From the NCBI RefSeq assembly GCF_034387475.1, contig NZ_JAXCIL010000001.1:2480001-2544000 (forward strand): a DNA stretch of 64,000 nt, in the 5' to 3' direction. Positions 28,713-37,533 of the stretch are shown piece by piece; position 1 is the stretch's first letter; each line of letters starts with the position of its first letter. A program made the translations under genes and the position numbers. The notes below the pieces were generated by a model. That model worked only from the letters and a program-made list of their open reading frames with translations. It had not been told where the DNA came from and made no database searches. This DNA is from Pseudomonas sp. Teo4 (lineage in GTDB: Bacteria; Pseudomonadota; Gammaproteobacteria; Pseudomonadales; Pseudomonadaceae).

Positions 28713-28885
28713 TCAAGAATATTTTGTTTTACTAGCACAACCAGCACATATAACCTGCTGGCTAACAGAGGGATCTGCATCCATTTCGATGGCACTATAA
28801 AAACGCTAACGAACATGTCGCTCTATCTGAGGAAACCATACATCAGGCGCCACATCCCTCGGATCTCGCAGCCGCACATCGGCCG
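28713..28885 (-). pseudogene. Remnant of an NCS1 permease C-terminus
   Basis: Reading the minus strand from about 28868 gives RDPRDVAPDVW, IERHVR, a stop codon, RFYSAIEMDADPS, SQQVICAGC, then a stop at 28713. This aligns codon by codon, without gaps, with the tail of the intact NCS1 permease at 31975-33570 (EDPRSEVVDVW, IKCHVC, DRSYTAIEMDCDPS, GQQAICTGC). The internal stop sits where the intact copy has Asp. Beyond 28868 the match continues only with frame changes. No start or transmembrane part is left, so it is a dead fragment. Confidence 0.8.
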
Positions 28886-29209
28886 TCACCTAACAAATTG
28901 AGTAATAAGCCAAAAGCTAGGAACCGCAGCAAATGAGACAAGCAGTGGGGCAAAATCCGCATTCCAGACGCCTCAAGATCACGCCGACGATCCTAAAGCA
29001 GTTAACAAGCCAATTTCTGCCCCATTTTGGTACACTCGACACAACTTCTCAGACAATCTGCGACCGCGCCTGCCCCATTCCCATATCTATTTTTAACCTT
29101 GTTGCGCACTGTCGAACGCCCGTTGCTCTTTTACCAACGGGCGAGAACCAAGCGGTTATTGGAATTGATGAAGCCAACGGATTGGCGCGCTAAGCGAGGT
29201 AGATGAAAG
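28886..29209. other. Intergenic with a perfect hairpin
   Basis: No gene I can support. CGCCCGTTG (29117-29125) and CAACGGGCG (29135-29143) form a perfect nine-base stem with a nine-base loop and no T-run. It may mark a lost gene's end. Confidence 0.4.
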
Positions 29210-29231
29210 GAGCCTCTCATTTGAGAGGCTC
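29210..29231 (-). terminator. Terminator of the SDR-APC unit
   Basis: GAGCCTCTCAT / TTGAGAGGCTC hairpin followed on the minus strand by CTTTCATC, 13 bases after the SDR stop. Confidence 0.75.
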
Positions 29232-29243
29232 ATTCTTCTAGAA

Positions 29244-29999
29244 TTACTTCAAGCGATCAAAGCCATGTTCAGCATTGGCAGCCGTTATCCCGCCATCAAC
29301 GACCCAGAGCGCGCCGTCAACAAAACTCGCTAAATCACTGCACAAGAATGCGATGACGTTTGCAATTTCGCGCGGTTCTCCCAGACGCCCCACTGGGTAC
29401 AAACTGGCCATCCGGCGCTCGCCATCACCATGATCAATCTCGGCATCCCAGGCCGCAGTCCCCATAGGCGTTCGTATAGAACCTGGGCATACGCCATTAA
29501 CTCGAATCCGTCCTTCGAACTCTAGTGCGGCAGCACGCGTATAGTTAGCAATCGCAGCCTTGGTCGCTGCGTAGATCCCGGTGGATTTTTCAGCTGTAAA
29601 GCTCAAGATAGAGCCAACATTTACAATCGCGCCACCATGACCGCGCCTTGCAAACTCGGTGGTCAGTAACATCGGCGCAAAGAAATTCACTTCGAACACT
29701 TTGCGAGACATCTCTTCACTTGTCTCGGACAACGTTTTCTGCAGTACTATTCCCGCGTTATTCACCAAGATGGACTTCTTGGCTGCCTGTCCAAGCCGAT
29801 CAAATACATCCTTCTGAACGGTAGAGTCAGTTATATCCCCACGGACGAATTCGTCGGCAGCAGCTACCTTCTCTGCAGCTAGATCAACACCGATAACGTA
29901 GGCACCGGCCTCTTTTAGAGCTGCGACCGTTGCCGCCCCAATACCCGAAGCAGCCCCTGTGACGATTGCTCGGTAACCTTGAAGATCAATAGCTATCAT
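29244..29999 (-). CDS. SDR-family oxidoreductase
   Basis: 251 residues. Seen: TGAASGIGAAT near residue 14, acidic GVDLAAEK that suggests NAD, NNAGI near 84, the Ser region GSILSF with IYAATKAA near 148, NGVCPGSIRTPMG near 180, and VVDGG at the end. Its ATG overlaps the stop of the upstream APC permease (ATGA, 29996-29999), so they are translationally coupled. The substrate is probably what that permease imports or its product. A terminator follows. Confidence 0.9.
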   Translation of the reverse strand: MIAIDLQGYRAIVTGAASGIGAATVAALKEAGAYVIGVDLAAEKVAAADEFVRGDITDSTVQKDVFDRLGQAAKKSILVNNAGIVLQKTLSETSEEMSRKVFEVNFFAPMLLTTEFARRGHGGAIVNVGSILSFTAEKSTGIYAATKAAIANYTRAAALEFEGRIRVNGVCPGSIRTPMGTAAWDAEIDHGDGERRMASLYPVGRLGEPREIANVIAFLCSDLASFVDGALWVVDGGITAANAEHGFDRLK

Positions 30000-31528
30000 A
30001 CGACACTCCCAGCATGGTTCTCGGAAACGGTTACCTCATCGACCTCGTTTGTATCTACCTGAGTGACGGTTAGGGTATTACGCCTAAACGCATACAGCCA
30101 CCATCCCCAACCGCAGCCAATGAGTACAGAAATGACAGCGACACCGAATATCACAGCGGTGACAGGCCCAGGGCTTGGAGAACCTTGAGCATCCACCTCC
30201 CCTACCAACACCGGAAAGTTGACGATGATCAGGCCGACTAGAACAGCGAGAACCACCACCGATGTGAGTGGAGCAATCAACCTCACGATAATGCCGATTT
30301 TGTCGTGCAGAACCTTATTTTTGGCAAAAAACATCAATGTCGAGATCGAAACCACGAACATCATGAACACTACGCCGATAACGCCTACCGCTGAGAACCA
30401 GGAATACACCTGGCCGTAGGGGTCGAGGCCTGTTATCAACACCACGAGCGTCAGCAATGCAATCACCAACGAAGTAGCAAGAGACGCAACGCCTGGAGAC
30501 CGGTGCTTCATGTGTTGGCGGCCCAGGAACTGTGGAAGCGCACCACTCCGACCATTGGTAAACAAATACCGTGCCGTCACGTTATGCCAGGAGAGGATGC
30601 ACGCCAGAAGACTGGTAACCAACAGAACGTTGATAACGAGAGCCAACCAATCTCCGACATAGCGTGCAGCAGTCATTTGGTACATGTTGCCGGCTGACAT
30701 TGATTCCAGCGCAGTAGAAACCGCGCGCGAGCCCCACCCCTCAACGAACGCCCAGGTAGCAAGCGTATACACGACGGTAACGATGAGCACTGCACCATAG
30801 GTGGCGCGAGGAATGGTTTTCGCGGGATCCTTGGCCTCGTCACGATACACAGCAGTCGACTCGAACCCCATAAAAGACGAGACGGCAAATGTCAATCCGA
30901 GTGCAAAATTTCCGGAAAACACGGCGTCGAAAGTAAACGGCTTAAGAGTCAGCCCCTCTTCTCCGCCCTGCCCTACAATCGCGACGCTCACAATCGTAAC
31001 GACCACCAGTTCGGCAATCAGCAATACAGCGAGTACCTTTGCACTGAAGTCGATATTACGGTACCCAAGGTAACCGATCGTCGCGATCAATACTCCGGAG
31101 ATCACCCACCAAGGAACACTGAGACCAAACACGCCGAGAAAATTGGAAATCAGCAGTCCCGCGAAAGGGTACATGCCGACTTGCATGGCGACATAGGCAT
31201 AAACAGCCATGAACGTTGCGCCAACCCCGGCGGGGAATCCAAGTCCAGCCTGAATGTAGCTATAGAACCCGCCAGACTCTCGGACATAGGGCGTCATCGC
31301 CGTAAACCCAATGGAGAAAATCAAGAGAATCAGAGCGATTAAGATGAAGGTCGATGGAAAACCGATCCCGTTTCCCGTCGCGATGCCTACCGGCCCCAGG
31401 CCAGCCACCACTGACAACGGCGCCGCCGCAGCGAGAACCATAAAGATGATCGAACTAACACCTAACTGCGCAGACAGCGGTGCCTGCGATGAAACTTTAT
31501 CTCTCGACGAACTTCCTACTGTAGTCAT
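29996..31528 (-). CDS. APC-family amino-acid permease (second)
   Basis: Inner-membrane transporter of about 510 residues, 12 or more hydrophobic segments. Seen: SSIIFMVLAAAAPLSVV near residue 25, GFESTAVYRDEAKDPAKTIPRATYG near 245, and a hydrophilic C-terminal tail. Start ATG 31528 is preferred over an upstream frame extension because the protein then begins like family members (TTVGSSSRD before the first helix). Translationally coupled to an SDR, a linked import-and-oxidise pair. Confidence 0.88.
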   Translation of the reverse strand: MTTVGSSSRDKVSSQAPLSAQLGVSSIIFMVLAAAAPLSVVAGLGPVGIATGNGIGFPSTFILIALILLIFSIGFTAMTPYVRESGGFYSYIQAGLGFPAGVGATFMAVYAYVAMQVGMYPFAGLLISNFLGVFGLSVPWWVISGVLIATIGYLGYRNIDFSAKVLAVLLIAELVVVTIVSVAIVGQGGEEGLTLKPFTFDAVFSGNFALGLTFAVSSFMGFESTAVYRDEAKDPAKTIPRATYGAVLIVTVVYTLATWAFVEGWGSRAVSTALESMSAGNMYQMTAARYVGDWLALVINVLLVTSLLACILSWHNVTARYLFTNGRSGALPQFLGRQHMKHRSPGVASLATSLVIALLTLVVLITGLDPYGQVYSWFSAVGVIGVVFMMFVVSISTLMFFAKNKVLHDKIGIIVRLIAPLTSVVVLAVLVGLIIVNFPVLVGEVDAQGSPSPGPVTAVIFGVAVISVLIGCGWGWWLYAFRRNTLTVTQVDTNEVDEVTVSENHAGSVV

Positions 31529-31974
31529 TTCGCCACGCCTCTGATTAATTATTGTTAAGGGGTGCTCACTAGCAGATCTAGCATTCACCAAACATAAAGG
31601 CAGATTACAACCAAGACACCCAAGACAGGTGCCAACTCAAAAGATTTAATAAATGACCGCAAGATCTCCATTACCCGCCTGCATTCTATCCAGCAGCAAA
31701 TAGGGAGAAAAACCATAGTCGCTATTACCTTGGCAGCCACTCACACAGCAATGCCTTTTAACGGCCGATAATGAAACCAACTGATTGCCGGTTTTCGGGA
31801 TAAAATATTCTTTTGGTAACATTTTGAACTGAAAGATTGATAATATCCAATTTCGATTGCAGATCGCCTAAGATAAAAAATCTTATCACCTGCTCACGCA
31901 GCGAGTGTCGGGGCTTCAAAATCAGCCCCGATAATCCAACGCGATCAATTGGAAGAGGCGCTTAGCACTTGACC
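31529..31974. promoter_or_regulatory. Upstream region of the APC-SDR unit
   Basis: About 445 bases without a gene. TCGGGGCT / AGCCCCGA (31908-31931) makes a hairpin after the stop of the NCS1 permease and may end its transcript. The AT-rich part near 31790-31870 probably carries the promoter of the APC-SDR pair. Confidence 0.45.
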
Positions 31975-33570
31975 TTAAGCGATGCTTGACTCAGTTCGAC
32001 TCGACAGCGCCTGAGACTCCTGCTTGACCGCTTGCAGGAACGCATGATTGCCTTCTGCGCATCCTGTGCAGATAGCCTGCTGGCCAGCGGAGGGATCGCA
32101 ATCCATTTCAATCGCAGTGTAAGACCGATCACAAACGTGGCATTTGATGTGCTGGCTCCATACGTCCACCACTTCACTTCTAGGATCTTCGGCACGGCGA
32201 ATTGGCCGACCATGAACGGATTTGGCAATCAACCAGTAGCTCAATGCTGCGATTGCAGAAATGATGATGGGGGCGAACTCGACATACCACCCCCCCTTAG
32301 CGCCGAACTCGATGATGGAAATACCTACCGCCGTAGAGAACAAAATTGCCCACGCACCCGGCATGATTGCTTTGACCCTACCTGGACGGAACTCAGAATG
32401 CTGGGTGTCCTGATACAGCGCATAATGAGTCATCAGGATCGCGACCCAAGAAGTAACGGCTACGCCCTGCCAAGCTAGCGCTTTCAACAAATAACTGAAC
32501 ACGTTGGTGAGCATCAAAGAATAAACGCACGCCCCAACAAAGAGAACCCACACGGCCCGGGGCAACCGCAAACCAAAACCTCTAGCCGCGAAACCAGCCA
32601 TATTCAACGAAGCCATATAGTAGTTGGCAGTGTTGATACGTGTTTGGCTGACGATGATGAACAACAGGCCGACCACACCTGACGACTTCAGCACGGCTTC
32701 CGCGATACCCTGCTCACTGGCCTTCAAACCAGGAAAAACAGTTTCCATGATAAAGATACCCGCTACGCCATTGATGACATAAAGGGCAAAATAGAAAAGC
32801 GGCCCAAAGGTAACGATACCATGAAATTTCGCATCCTGCGGTTTACCGAAGCGCGAAAATTCAGCGGTCACCATCATGTTGACGCAAATGCCCATGTACA
32901 CAATAAATGCCCACAGCCAGCCTGGCATGGAAGTTTCAATGGATGGCTGAATAGACAAAAATCCAGCGGAAAAGCCAAACCGGTTACCGGCCATCAAGAC
33001 AATCAGCAGCAGGCCGCCGATGTACAATGGCAACAACGCTCCATTGAGCTTATCCATCCATGCCTGGATGCCACCTACAACAAGCGGCATTGCATACAGG
33101 ACTACCAATAAATACCACCAGCGGATGTCACTCTCAGGTGAAAAATACTGCTGCAGCGCGACAGCAATAATAGAGCCTTCGAATACCGCGTAGTACGTAG
33201 CGGTAACGGCGAAAAGTAAAGACGAGATAATTGCACCAACGTTGCCGAATATCCCTCTGGATAGCAATGCCACGGAGAGACCACTTTTGATAGATCGCTG
33301 ACTAATGATGTAGTTTATCACTCCATAGAATACTACTGACAATCCGATACCGATGAGTGCACTACGTGAGCCTACCGCCTGCGCGACAGCAACACTGATG
33401 TAGAGATAAAACAATGCGCTCAGCACAGACCAGGATGCCATCGCCAGACTCCACCGACTGGAACGAGCGGCCAAAGGCACTACATGCCTTGAATAATCCT
33501 CGGCAGACTGCTCCTGTAATACGCGGGGATCATCCTTAGAACTGATTTCAAACTGACCTACATCTGCCAT
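31975..33570 (-). CDS. NCS1-family permease with C-terminal zinc ribbon
   Basis: Nucleobase/hydantoin/allantoin-type cation symporter, 531 residues with about 12 hydrophobic helices. Seen: DYSRHVVPLAARSSRW near residue 30, SGLSVALLSRGIFGNVGA near 95, and the SRFGKPQDAKFHGIV loop near 235. After the last helix comes a cytosolic tail with CHVC (477-480) and CTGC (501-504), spaced like a zinc ribbon, which NCS1 proteins normally lack. Start ATG 33570 has GAGAAGG before it. A dead fragment of a sister gene lies at 28713-28885. The cargo is likely an N-heterocycle. Confidence 0.87.
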   Translation of the reverse strand: MADVGQFEISSKDDPRVLQEQSAEDYSRHVVPLAARSSRWSLAMASWSVLSALFYLYISVAVAQAVGSRSALIGIGLSVVFYGVINYIISQRSIKSGLSVALLSRGIFGNVGAIISSLLFAVTATYYAVFEGSIIAVALQQYFSPESDIRWWYLLVVLYAMPLVVGGIQAWMDKLNGALLPLYIGGLLLIVLMAGNRFGFSAGFLSIQPSIETSMPGWLWAFIVYMGICVNMMVTAEFSRFGKPQDAKFHGIVTFGPLFYFALYVINGVAGIFIMETVFPGLKASEQGIAEAVLKSSGVVGLLFIIVSQTRINTANYYMASLNMAGFAARGFGLRLPRAVWVLFVGACVYSLMLTNVFSYLLKALAWQGVAVTSWVAILMTHYALYQDTQHSEFRPGRVKAIMPGAWAILFSTAVGISIIEFGAKGGWYVEFAPIIISAIAALSYWLIAKSVHGRPIRRAEDPRSEVVDVWSQHIKCHVCDRSYTAIEMDCDPSAGQQAICTGCAEGNHAFLQAVKQESQALSSRTESSIA

Positions 33571-33921
33571 AGCCTTCTCTCTTATCTGTCTATCAGCCTT
33601 TACGCTGAGGCAGTCGCCCCGTTGCACTTGCCACCCTAGCCGCCAACTACTGACGAGATTCAACGCCCTTATTTAACACAACTAACAATCGGGCCAAATC
33701 GATGAAACGCTCTAATCTCCCGCACCAAAATTATGCAAAATGAAGGGCCTTGTCCTCTTTACGACCCAATTTCTACCACAAAAAAAAGCCAGGAGCCGCT
33801 TTCAGACAGCTCCTAGCAAACTAGGTACAAGCAGACACAACAAGAAGCCTACAAAACAGTAGCCATCGACAACCACTGGTTTGACTCCGCGTACGCACCG
33901 GGTATACCGGCGCCCGCTCAC
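33571..33921. other. Intergenic between NCS1 permease and hydrolase
   Basis: About 350 bases with the NCS1 promoter region and the terminator at 33780-33815. No gene seen. Confidence 0.5.
33780..33815 (-). terminator. Terminator at the end of the long minus-strand run
   Basis: AGGAGC / GCTCCT stem and, on the minus strand, a seven-T tract. It lies about 100 bases after the stop of the epoxide-hydrolase-like gene. Confidence 0.75.
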
Positions 33922-34812
33922 TTAACGATCGGCGAAAAACTTAAGCAATTCAGTTACCAATTGCTCGGGTTGTTCCTCAGGGATATAGTGACCGCTACTA
34001 ACCATAGTTCCGGTAACGTCCGAAGCAATCTTCTTGAGTTCACCCACGAGGTCAGGCATTGAGCCCTGATCAGCACGAACGGCCAAGACAGGCATCTTTA
34101 GCATGCCCTTCTTCGCCAACTGCCGATTCTGCTCAGCAGAAAGAGTCATTGCGCGATAATAGGCAAGCCCCCCTTTCCAACCATTGAGTTTGAACACCCG
34201 CAGGTACTCTTCAAAGTCTTCCTGAGAGAAGACCTGAGGATTCGCCGACTTGCGTTGCAGGTACCATTCTAGGTAGATGTGCTCACGGCCTTCCAGAAGC
34301 GCCTCTGGCAGATCCGGAATGTTGTGGAACCCACAGTGCCAGGTGCGCCAAGCTGCATCGGCGGCCCATGGCAGGTTGTCAGGCAGGCTGATACCGGGAA
34401 TGCCACAGTCCAAAATCGCCCACCCCGTCACTGTGTCGCCGTAATTCGCACAATAGGGGTAGCTCACCCAGGCACCGAGATCATGCGAGATAAGGGAGTG
34501 TTTCTTCACACCCACCTGATCCAGCATCCCACGCAGCAAACGAGCAATATTGGAGGTATCGCAAGATGCTGGGCGTTCGGAATCGCCTTGGCCTGGGAGG
34601 TCGGGGGCGATGACGCGGAAGTGTTTACCCAACGCCGGTAGAACCTTACGCCAGGCGTACCAACTCTGCGGGAAACCGCAGATGAGCACCATCACCTCAC
34701 CGTCTTCAACGCCACCACTGACGTAGTGCATACGCGTGCCATCGACGGTCACAAAAGCACGCTCGAATCCTTCTACACCGCAATCCGGCCATTCACGCTT
34801 GCTAAACATCAT
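33922..34812 (-). CDS. Alpha/beta hydrolase, epoxide-hydrolase / haloacetate-dehalogenase-like
   Basis: 296 residues. Seen: ICGFPQSWYAWRKVLPAL near residue 45 (oxyanion HGxP-type turn), APDLPGQGDSERP near 70, the nucleophile elbow SHDLGAWVS near 107 with Asp rather than Ser, TWHCGFHNIPDLPE near 158 as in fluoroacetate dehalogenases and epoxide hydrolases, and the catalytic His in SSGHYIPEEQPEQL near 277. It opens epoxides or removes halide through an aspartyl ester; which one is undecided. It is last in the pnt-SDR-hydrolase run. GTG 34818 and ATG 34812/34809 are all possible starts. Confidence 0.86.
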   Translation of the reverse strand: MMFSKREWPDCGVEGFERAFVTVDGTRMHYVSGGVEDGEVMVLICGFPQSWYAWRKVLPALGKHFRVIAPDLPGQGDSERPASCDTSNIARLLRGMLDQVGVKKHSLISHDLGAWVSYPYCANYGDTVTGWAILDCGIPGISLPDNLPWAADAAWRTWHCGFHNIPDLPEALLEGREHIYLEWYLQRKSANPQVFSQEDFEEYLRVFKLNGWKGGLAYYRAMTLSAEQNRQLAKKGMLKMPVLAVRADQGSMPDLVGELKKIASDVTGTMVSSGHYIPEEQPEQLVTELLKFFADR

Positions 34813-34851
34813 GTCCACCCGTGCAAAGATGCTAGTAGAGACTCAATTTGA

Positions 34852-35625
34852 TTAGAATGGATCTCGGGCAGCGGCCAGCCAACCGCCATCCATCACGTAC
34901 TCACTGCCATGAACGAAGTCCGCCTCATCCCCACCGAGGAACGCTGCGAGTTTCGCGATCTCGCTAGGCTGGCACCAACGCCGGGCAGGGAATTTCTCAA
35001 GTGCCGCCAGCATATCGGGCGAGTGAGCGGTCACCGGGTCAGCCATCGCAAGTGGAGTAGCAGTTGCACCAGGGCAGATCGTGTTCACGCGAATGCCACT
35101 AGCTCCGTACTCAAATGTCAACTGACGAGTAAGACCAATTACGCCGTGTTTAGAAGCTGTATAAGCAGTACCACCACCAGCAGCACTGAAGCCTGAGGTC
35201 GAGGAGGTATTGATAATTGCACCTTTCTTCTGCTTAAGCATTTGAGGAATGACGGCACGCGCCATCAAGAAAGGCCCTGTCAGGTTGACCGCAATGACCT
35301 TGTTCCACTCTTCAACGGACACTTCATGCGCCGTAGCGTGCCCATCAAGGATACCGGCATTATTGCAAAGTAGGTCGATACGCCCCCATTTGGCAATGAC
35401 TGCCTCGACCGCTTCCTTGACACTGGCTGGGTCGCTGACGTCTACACGATAGGCGAAGCCAGATTCAGGATTGGAAATTTTGGAAATCGATTCTTCAGCG
35501 GCTTTAAGGTTGATATCGAGAGCGACAACAAGGGCCTGACGGGCAGCAAATTCTTCAACCATTGCCCTCCCCATGCCAGAACCTGCACCAGTAATGATGA
35601 CTACGCGACCATTGTAATTATTCAT
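34852..35625 (-). CDS. SDR-family oxidoreductase, paralogue of the first gene
   Basis: 257 residues. Seen: TGAGSGMGRAM near residue 12, LDINLKAAEE (acidic, suggests NAD), NNAGILDG near 89, catalytic Ser with YTASKHGVIGLTRQL near 157, NTICPGATATP near 189, and MDGGWLAAARDPF at the end. It matches the truncated SDR at 1-579 along its whole visible length. It lies 140 bases after pntB copy 2 without a terminator between, so co-transcription with the transhydrogenase is likely. Confidence 0.9.
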   Translation of the reverse strand: MNNYNGRVVIITGAGSGMGRAMVEEFAARQALVVALDINLKAAEESISKISNPESGFAYRVDVSDPASVKEAVEAVIAKWGRIDLLCNNAGILDGHATAHEVSVEEWNKVIAVNLTGPFLMARAVIPQMLKQKKGAIINTSSTSGFSAAGGGTAYTASKHGVIGLTRQLTFEYGASGIRVNTICPGATATPLAMADPVTAHSPDMLAALEKFPARRWCQPSEIAKLAAFLGGDEADFVHGSEYVMDGGWLAAARDPF

Positions 35626-35768
35626 AACACACTCTTCTTTAGAAATTGTAACTGTGCATTGATATCTAGCGCCGCCAGATGTCTTCGATAATCAGCCATC
35701 CATCTGAACGCGTCCAATCGCCATTCACGATGGTTTTAGATAGGCTTTCCTTATCAGTCACGACGTTG

Positions 35769-37205
35769 CTACGCCGCGGCCTTGACCATCTCCTCAATGA
35801 CCTTTTTCGCGTCGCCGAACACCATCATGGTCTTGTCGAGGTAGAACAATTCGTTGTCCAAACCGGCGTAGCCGCTAGCCATTGAACGCTTGTTGACAAT
35901 GATGGTTTTGGCCTTGAAGGCCTCCAGGATCGGCATGCCAGCAATCGGTGATTTCGGATCGTTCTTTGCCGCTGGATTGACTACATCGTTGGCGCCCAGG
36001 ACTAGCACAACGTCGGCCTGGCCGAATTCGGAGTTGATGTCGTCCATCTCGAATACCTGGTCGTATGGCACTTCGGCCTCGGCGAGCAGCACATTCATAT
36101 GCCCAGGCATGCGCCCCGCCACCGGGTGGATCGCGTATTTCACGGTCACACCGCTGTGGGTCAGCTTCTCGGTCAGTTCCTTCAATGCATGCTGGGCCCG
36201 TGCCACCGCAAGACCATAGCCAGGAACGATAATCACGCTGTCAGCGTTGCTCAGCAGGAAGGTGGCATCGTCTGCCGAGCCGGACTTCACAGGGCGCTGC
36301 TCTTTGGATCCTTGCGTCGCGCCGACATCGGCATCGCCGCCAAAACCGCCAAGAATGACGCTGAAGAACGAACGGTTCATTGCCTTGCACATGATGTACG
36401 ACAGGATAGCGCCGGACGAACCTACCAAAGAGCCAGCGATGATCAGCATCGAATTGTTCAGTGAGAAGCCGATACCTGCCGCCGCCCAGCCGGAGTAGCT
36501 ATTGAGCATCGACACGACTACTGGCATGTCCGCCCCTCCGATTGGGATGATCAGAAGCACGCCCAGTACGAAAGCGAGTACCAGCATCAAGATGAAGGCG
36601 TCGATCAACCCTGTAGCGCTGTAGATGATGCCTACACCGAAGGTCGTGAACAGAACCAACATGTTGGTTTTGAATTGCCCTTGAAATACAAACGGAGCGC
36701 CTTGAAACAGTCGAAATTTGTACTTGCCTGACAGCTTACCAAACGCAATGACCGAGCCCGAGAAGGTGATTGCGCCGATAGCTGCGCCAAGGAACAGCTC
36801 TAGCCGGTTACCACCAGGAATCGGATCACCCATGGAAGCAACGATACCCAATGACTGAGGTTCGATTACGCCAGTGATGGCGATGAAAACAGCGGCCAAA
36901 CCGATCATGCTATGCATGAAGGCGACCAGTTCCGGCATCTTGGTCATCTCAACGCGCTTGGCCATGACCGAACCAGCGGTGCCACCGACTAATAGGCCAA
37001 CGAGGACGTAACCGATTCCTGTGCTGGCGATCTCTGCGCCAAGCTTGTAGATGAGGCCCACCGTAGTCAGCATGGCTATTCCCATGCCGATCATGCCGAA
37101 CAGGTTTCCGCGTCGCGACGTGATTGGGTGTGACAGGCCTTTGAGCGCCTGGATAAAGCAAACCGAGGCGACGAGGTAGAGGAGCGTTACCAGATTCATG
37201 CTCAT
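35769..37205 (-). CDS. pntB: NAD(P) transhydrogenase subunit beta (copy 2)
   Basis: 478 residues, same length as copy 1. The same membrane and domain III motifs are present (GGADMPVVVSMLNSY, VPGYGLAVARAQ, HPVAGRMPGHMNV, GANDVVNPAAK). Start ATG 37205 is set by agreement with copy 1 and by the 2-base gap to pntAB; a longer open frame upstream is only overlap with pntAB. The proteins differ mainly around residues 175-200 and 290. DNA between the copies has many silent differences, so they are old paralogues, both under selection. Confidence 0.94.
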   Translation of the reverse strand: MSMNLVTLLYLVASVCFIQALKGLSHPITSRRGNLFGMIGMGIAMLTTVGLIYKLGAEIASTGIGYVLVGLLVGGTAGSVMAKRVEMTKMPELVAFMHSMIGLAAVFIAITGVIEPQSLGIVASMGDPIPGGNRLELFLGAAIGAITFSGSVIAFGKLSGKYKFRLFQGAPFVFQGQFKTNMLVLFTTFGVGIIYSATGLIDAFILMLVLAFVLGVLLIIPIGGADMPVVVSMLNSYSGWAAAGIGFSLNNSMLIIAGSLVGSSGAILSYIMCKAMNRSFFSVILGGFGGDADVGATQGSKEQRPVKSGSADDATFLLSNADSVIIVPGYGLAVARAQHALKELTEKLTHSGVTVKYAIHPVAGRMPGHMNVLLAEAEVPYDQVFEMDDINSEFGQADVVLVLGANDVVNPAAKNDPKSPIAGMPILEAFKAKTIIVNKRSMASGYAGLDNELFYLDKTMMVFGDAKKVIEEMVKAAA

Positions 37206-37207
37206 GG

Positions 37208-37522
37208 TTACTTCTGCGCCTCGTTCTTGGTTTTCTTCTTGAACATTTCCAGCATGCGTCGAGTGACCAGGAAGCCACCAAAGACGTTGACCGCAGCCAG
37301 CGCCACTGCCAGCGTTCCCATGGTTTTGCCCAGCGGCGTGACGGTAAGTGCGGCGGCCAGCATGGCGCCGACGATGACGATCGCCGAGATGGCGTTCGTT
37401 ACCGCCATCAAGGGGGTGTGCAGAGCCGGAGTAACGTTCCACACCACGTGGTAGCCGACATAAATGGCCAGCACGAAAATGATCAGGTTATAGATGCCAT
37501 GGGAAATCAGCATATCTTCCAT
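37208..37522 (-). CDS. pntAB: NAD(P) transhydrogenase subunit alpha part 2 (copy 2)
   Basis: 104 residues, membrane helices of the alpha subunit. Nearly identical to copy 1 ([35 protein letters not shown]). ATG 37522 is chosen by that match and by GGAGCAC upstream. It sits between pntAA (11-base gap) and pntB (2-base gap), the same spacing as in copy 1. Confidence 0.92.
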   Translation of the reverse strand: MEDMLISHGIYNLIIFVLAIYVGYHVVWNVTPALHTPLMAVTNAISAIVIVGAMLAAALTVTPLGKTMGTLAVALAAVNVFGGFLVTRRMLEMFKKKTKNEAQK

Positions 37523-37533
37523 AGTCGTGCTCC

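Noticed and set aside
28806..28811. CTAACG half-site near 28.8 kb
   Set aside because: It falls inside the permease relic and is explained by that coding sequence.
28601..28816. 71-codon minus-strand open frame that resembles a hydrophobic protein
   Set aside because: It is the wrong frame of the NCS1 permease relic. Its resemblance to the matching off-frame of the intact permease (31962-32228) is DNA homology only.
31767..31810. Third copy of the GATAA-based regulatory block before the APC permease at 29996
   Set aside because: Two GATAA words are present, but the spacing is 32 not 33, the ATTGTC box is misplaced and the TTATC arm is absent.
35769..37442. Longer start for pntB copy 2 (557 codons)
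   Set aside because: The extra N-terminus overlaps pntAB and is absent in copy 1; the true start at 37205 has a 2-base gap to pntAB.
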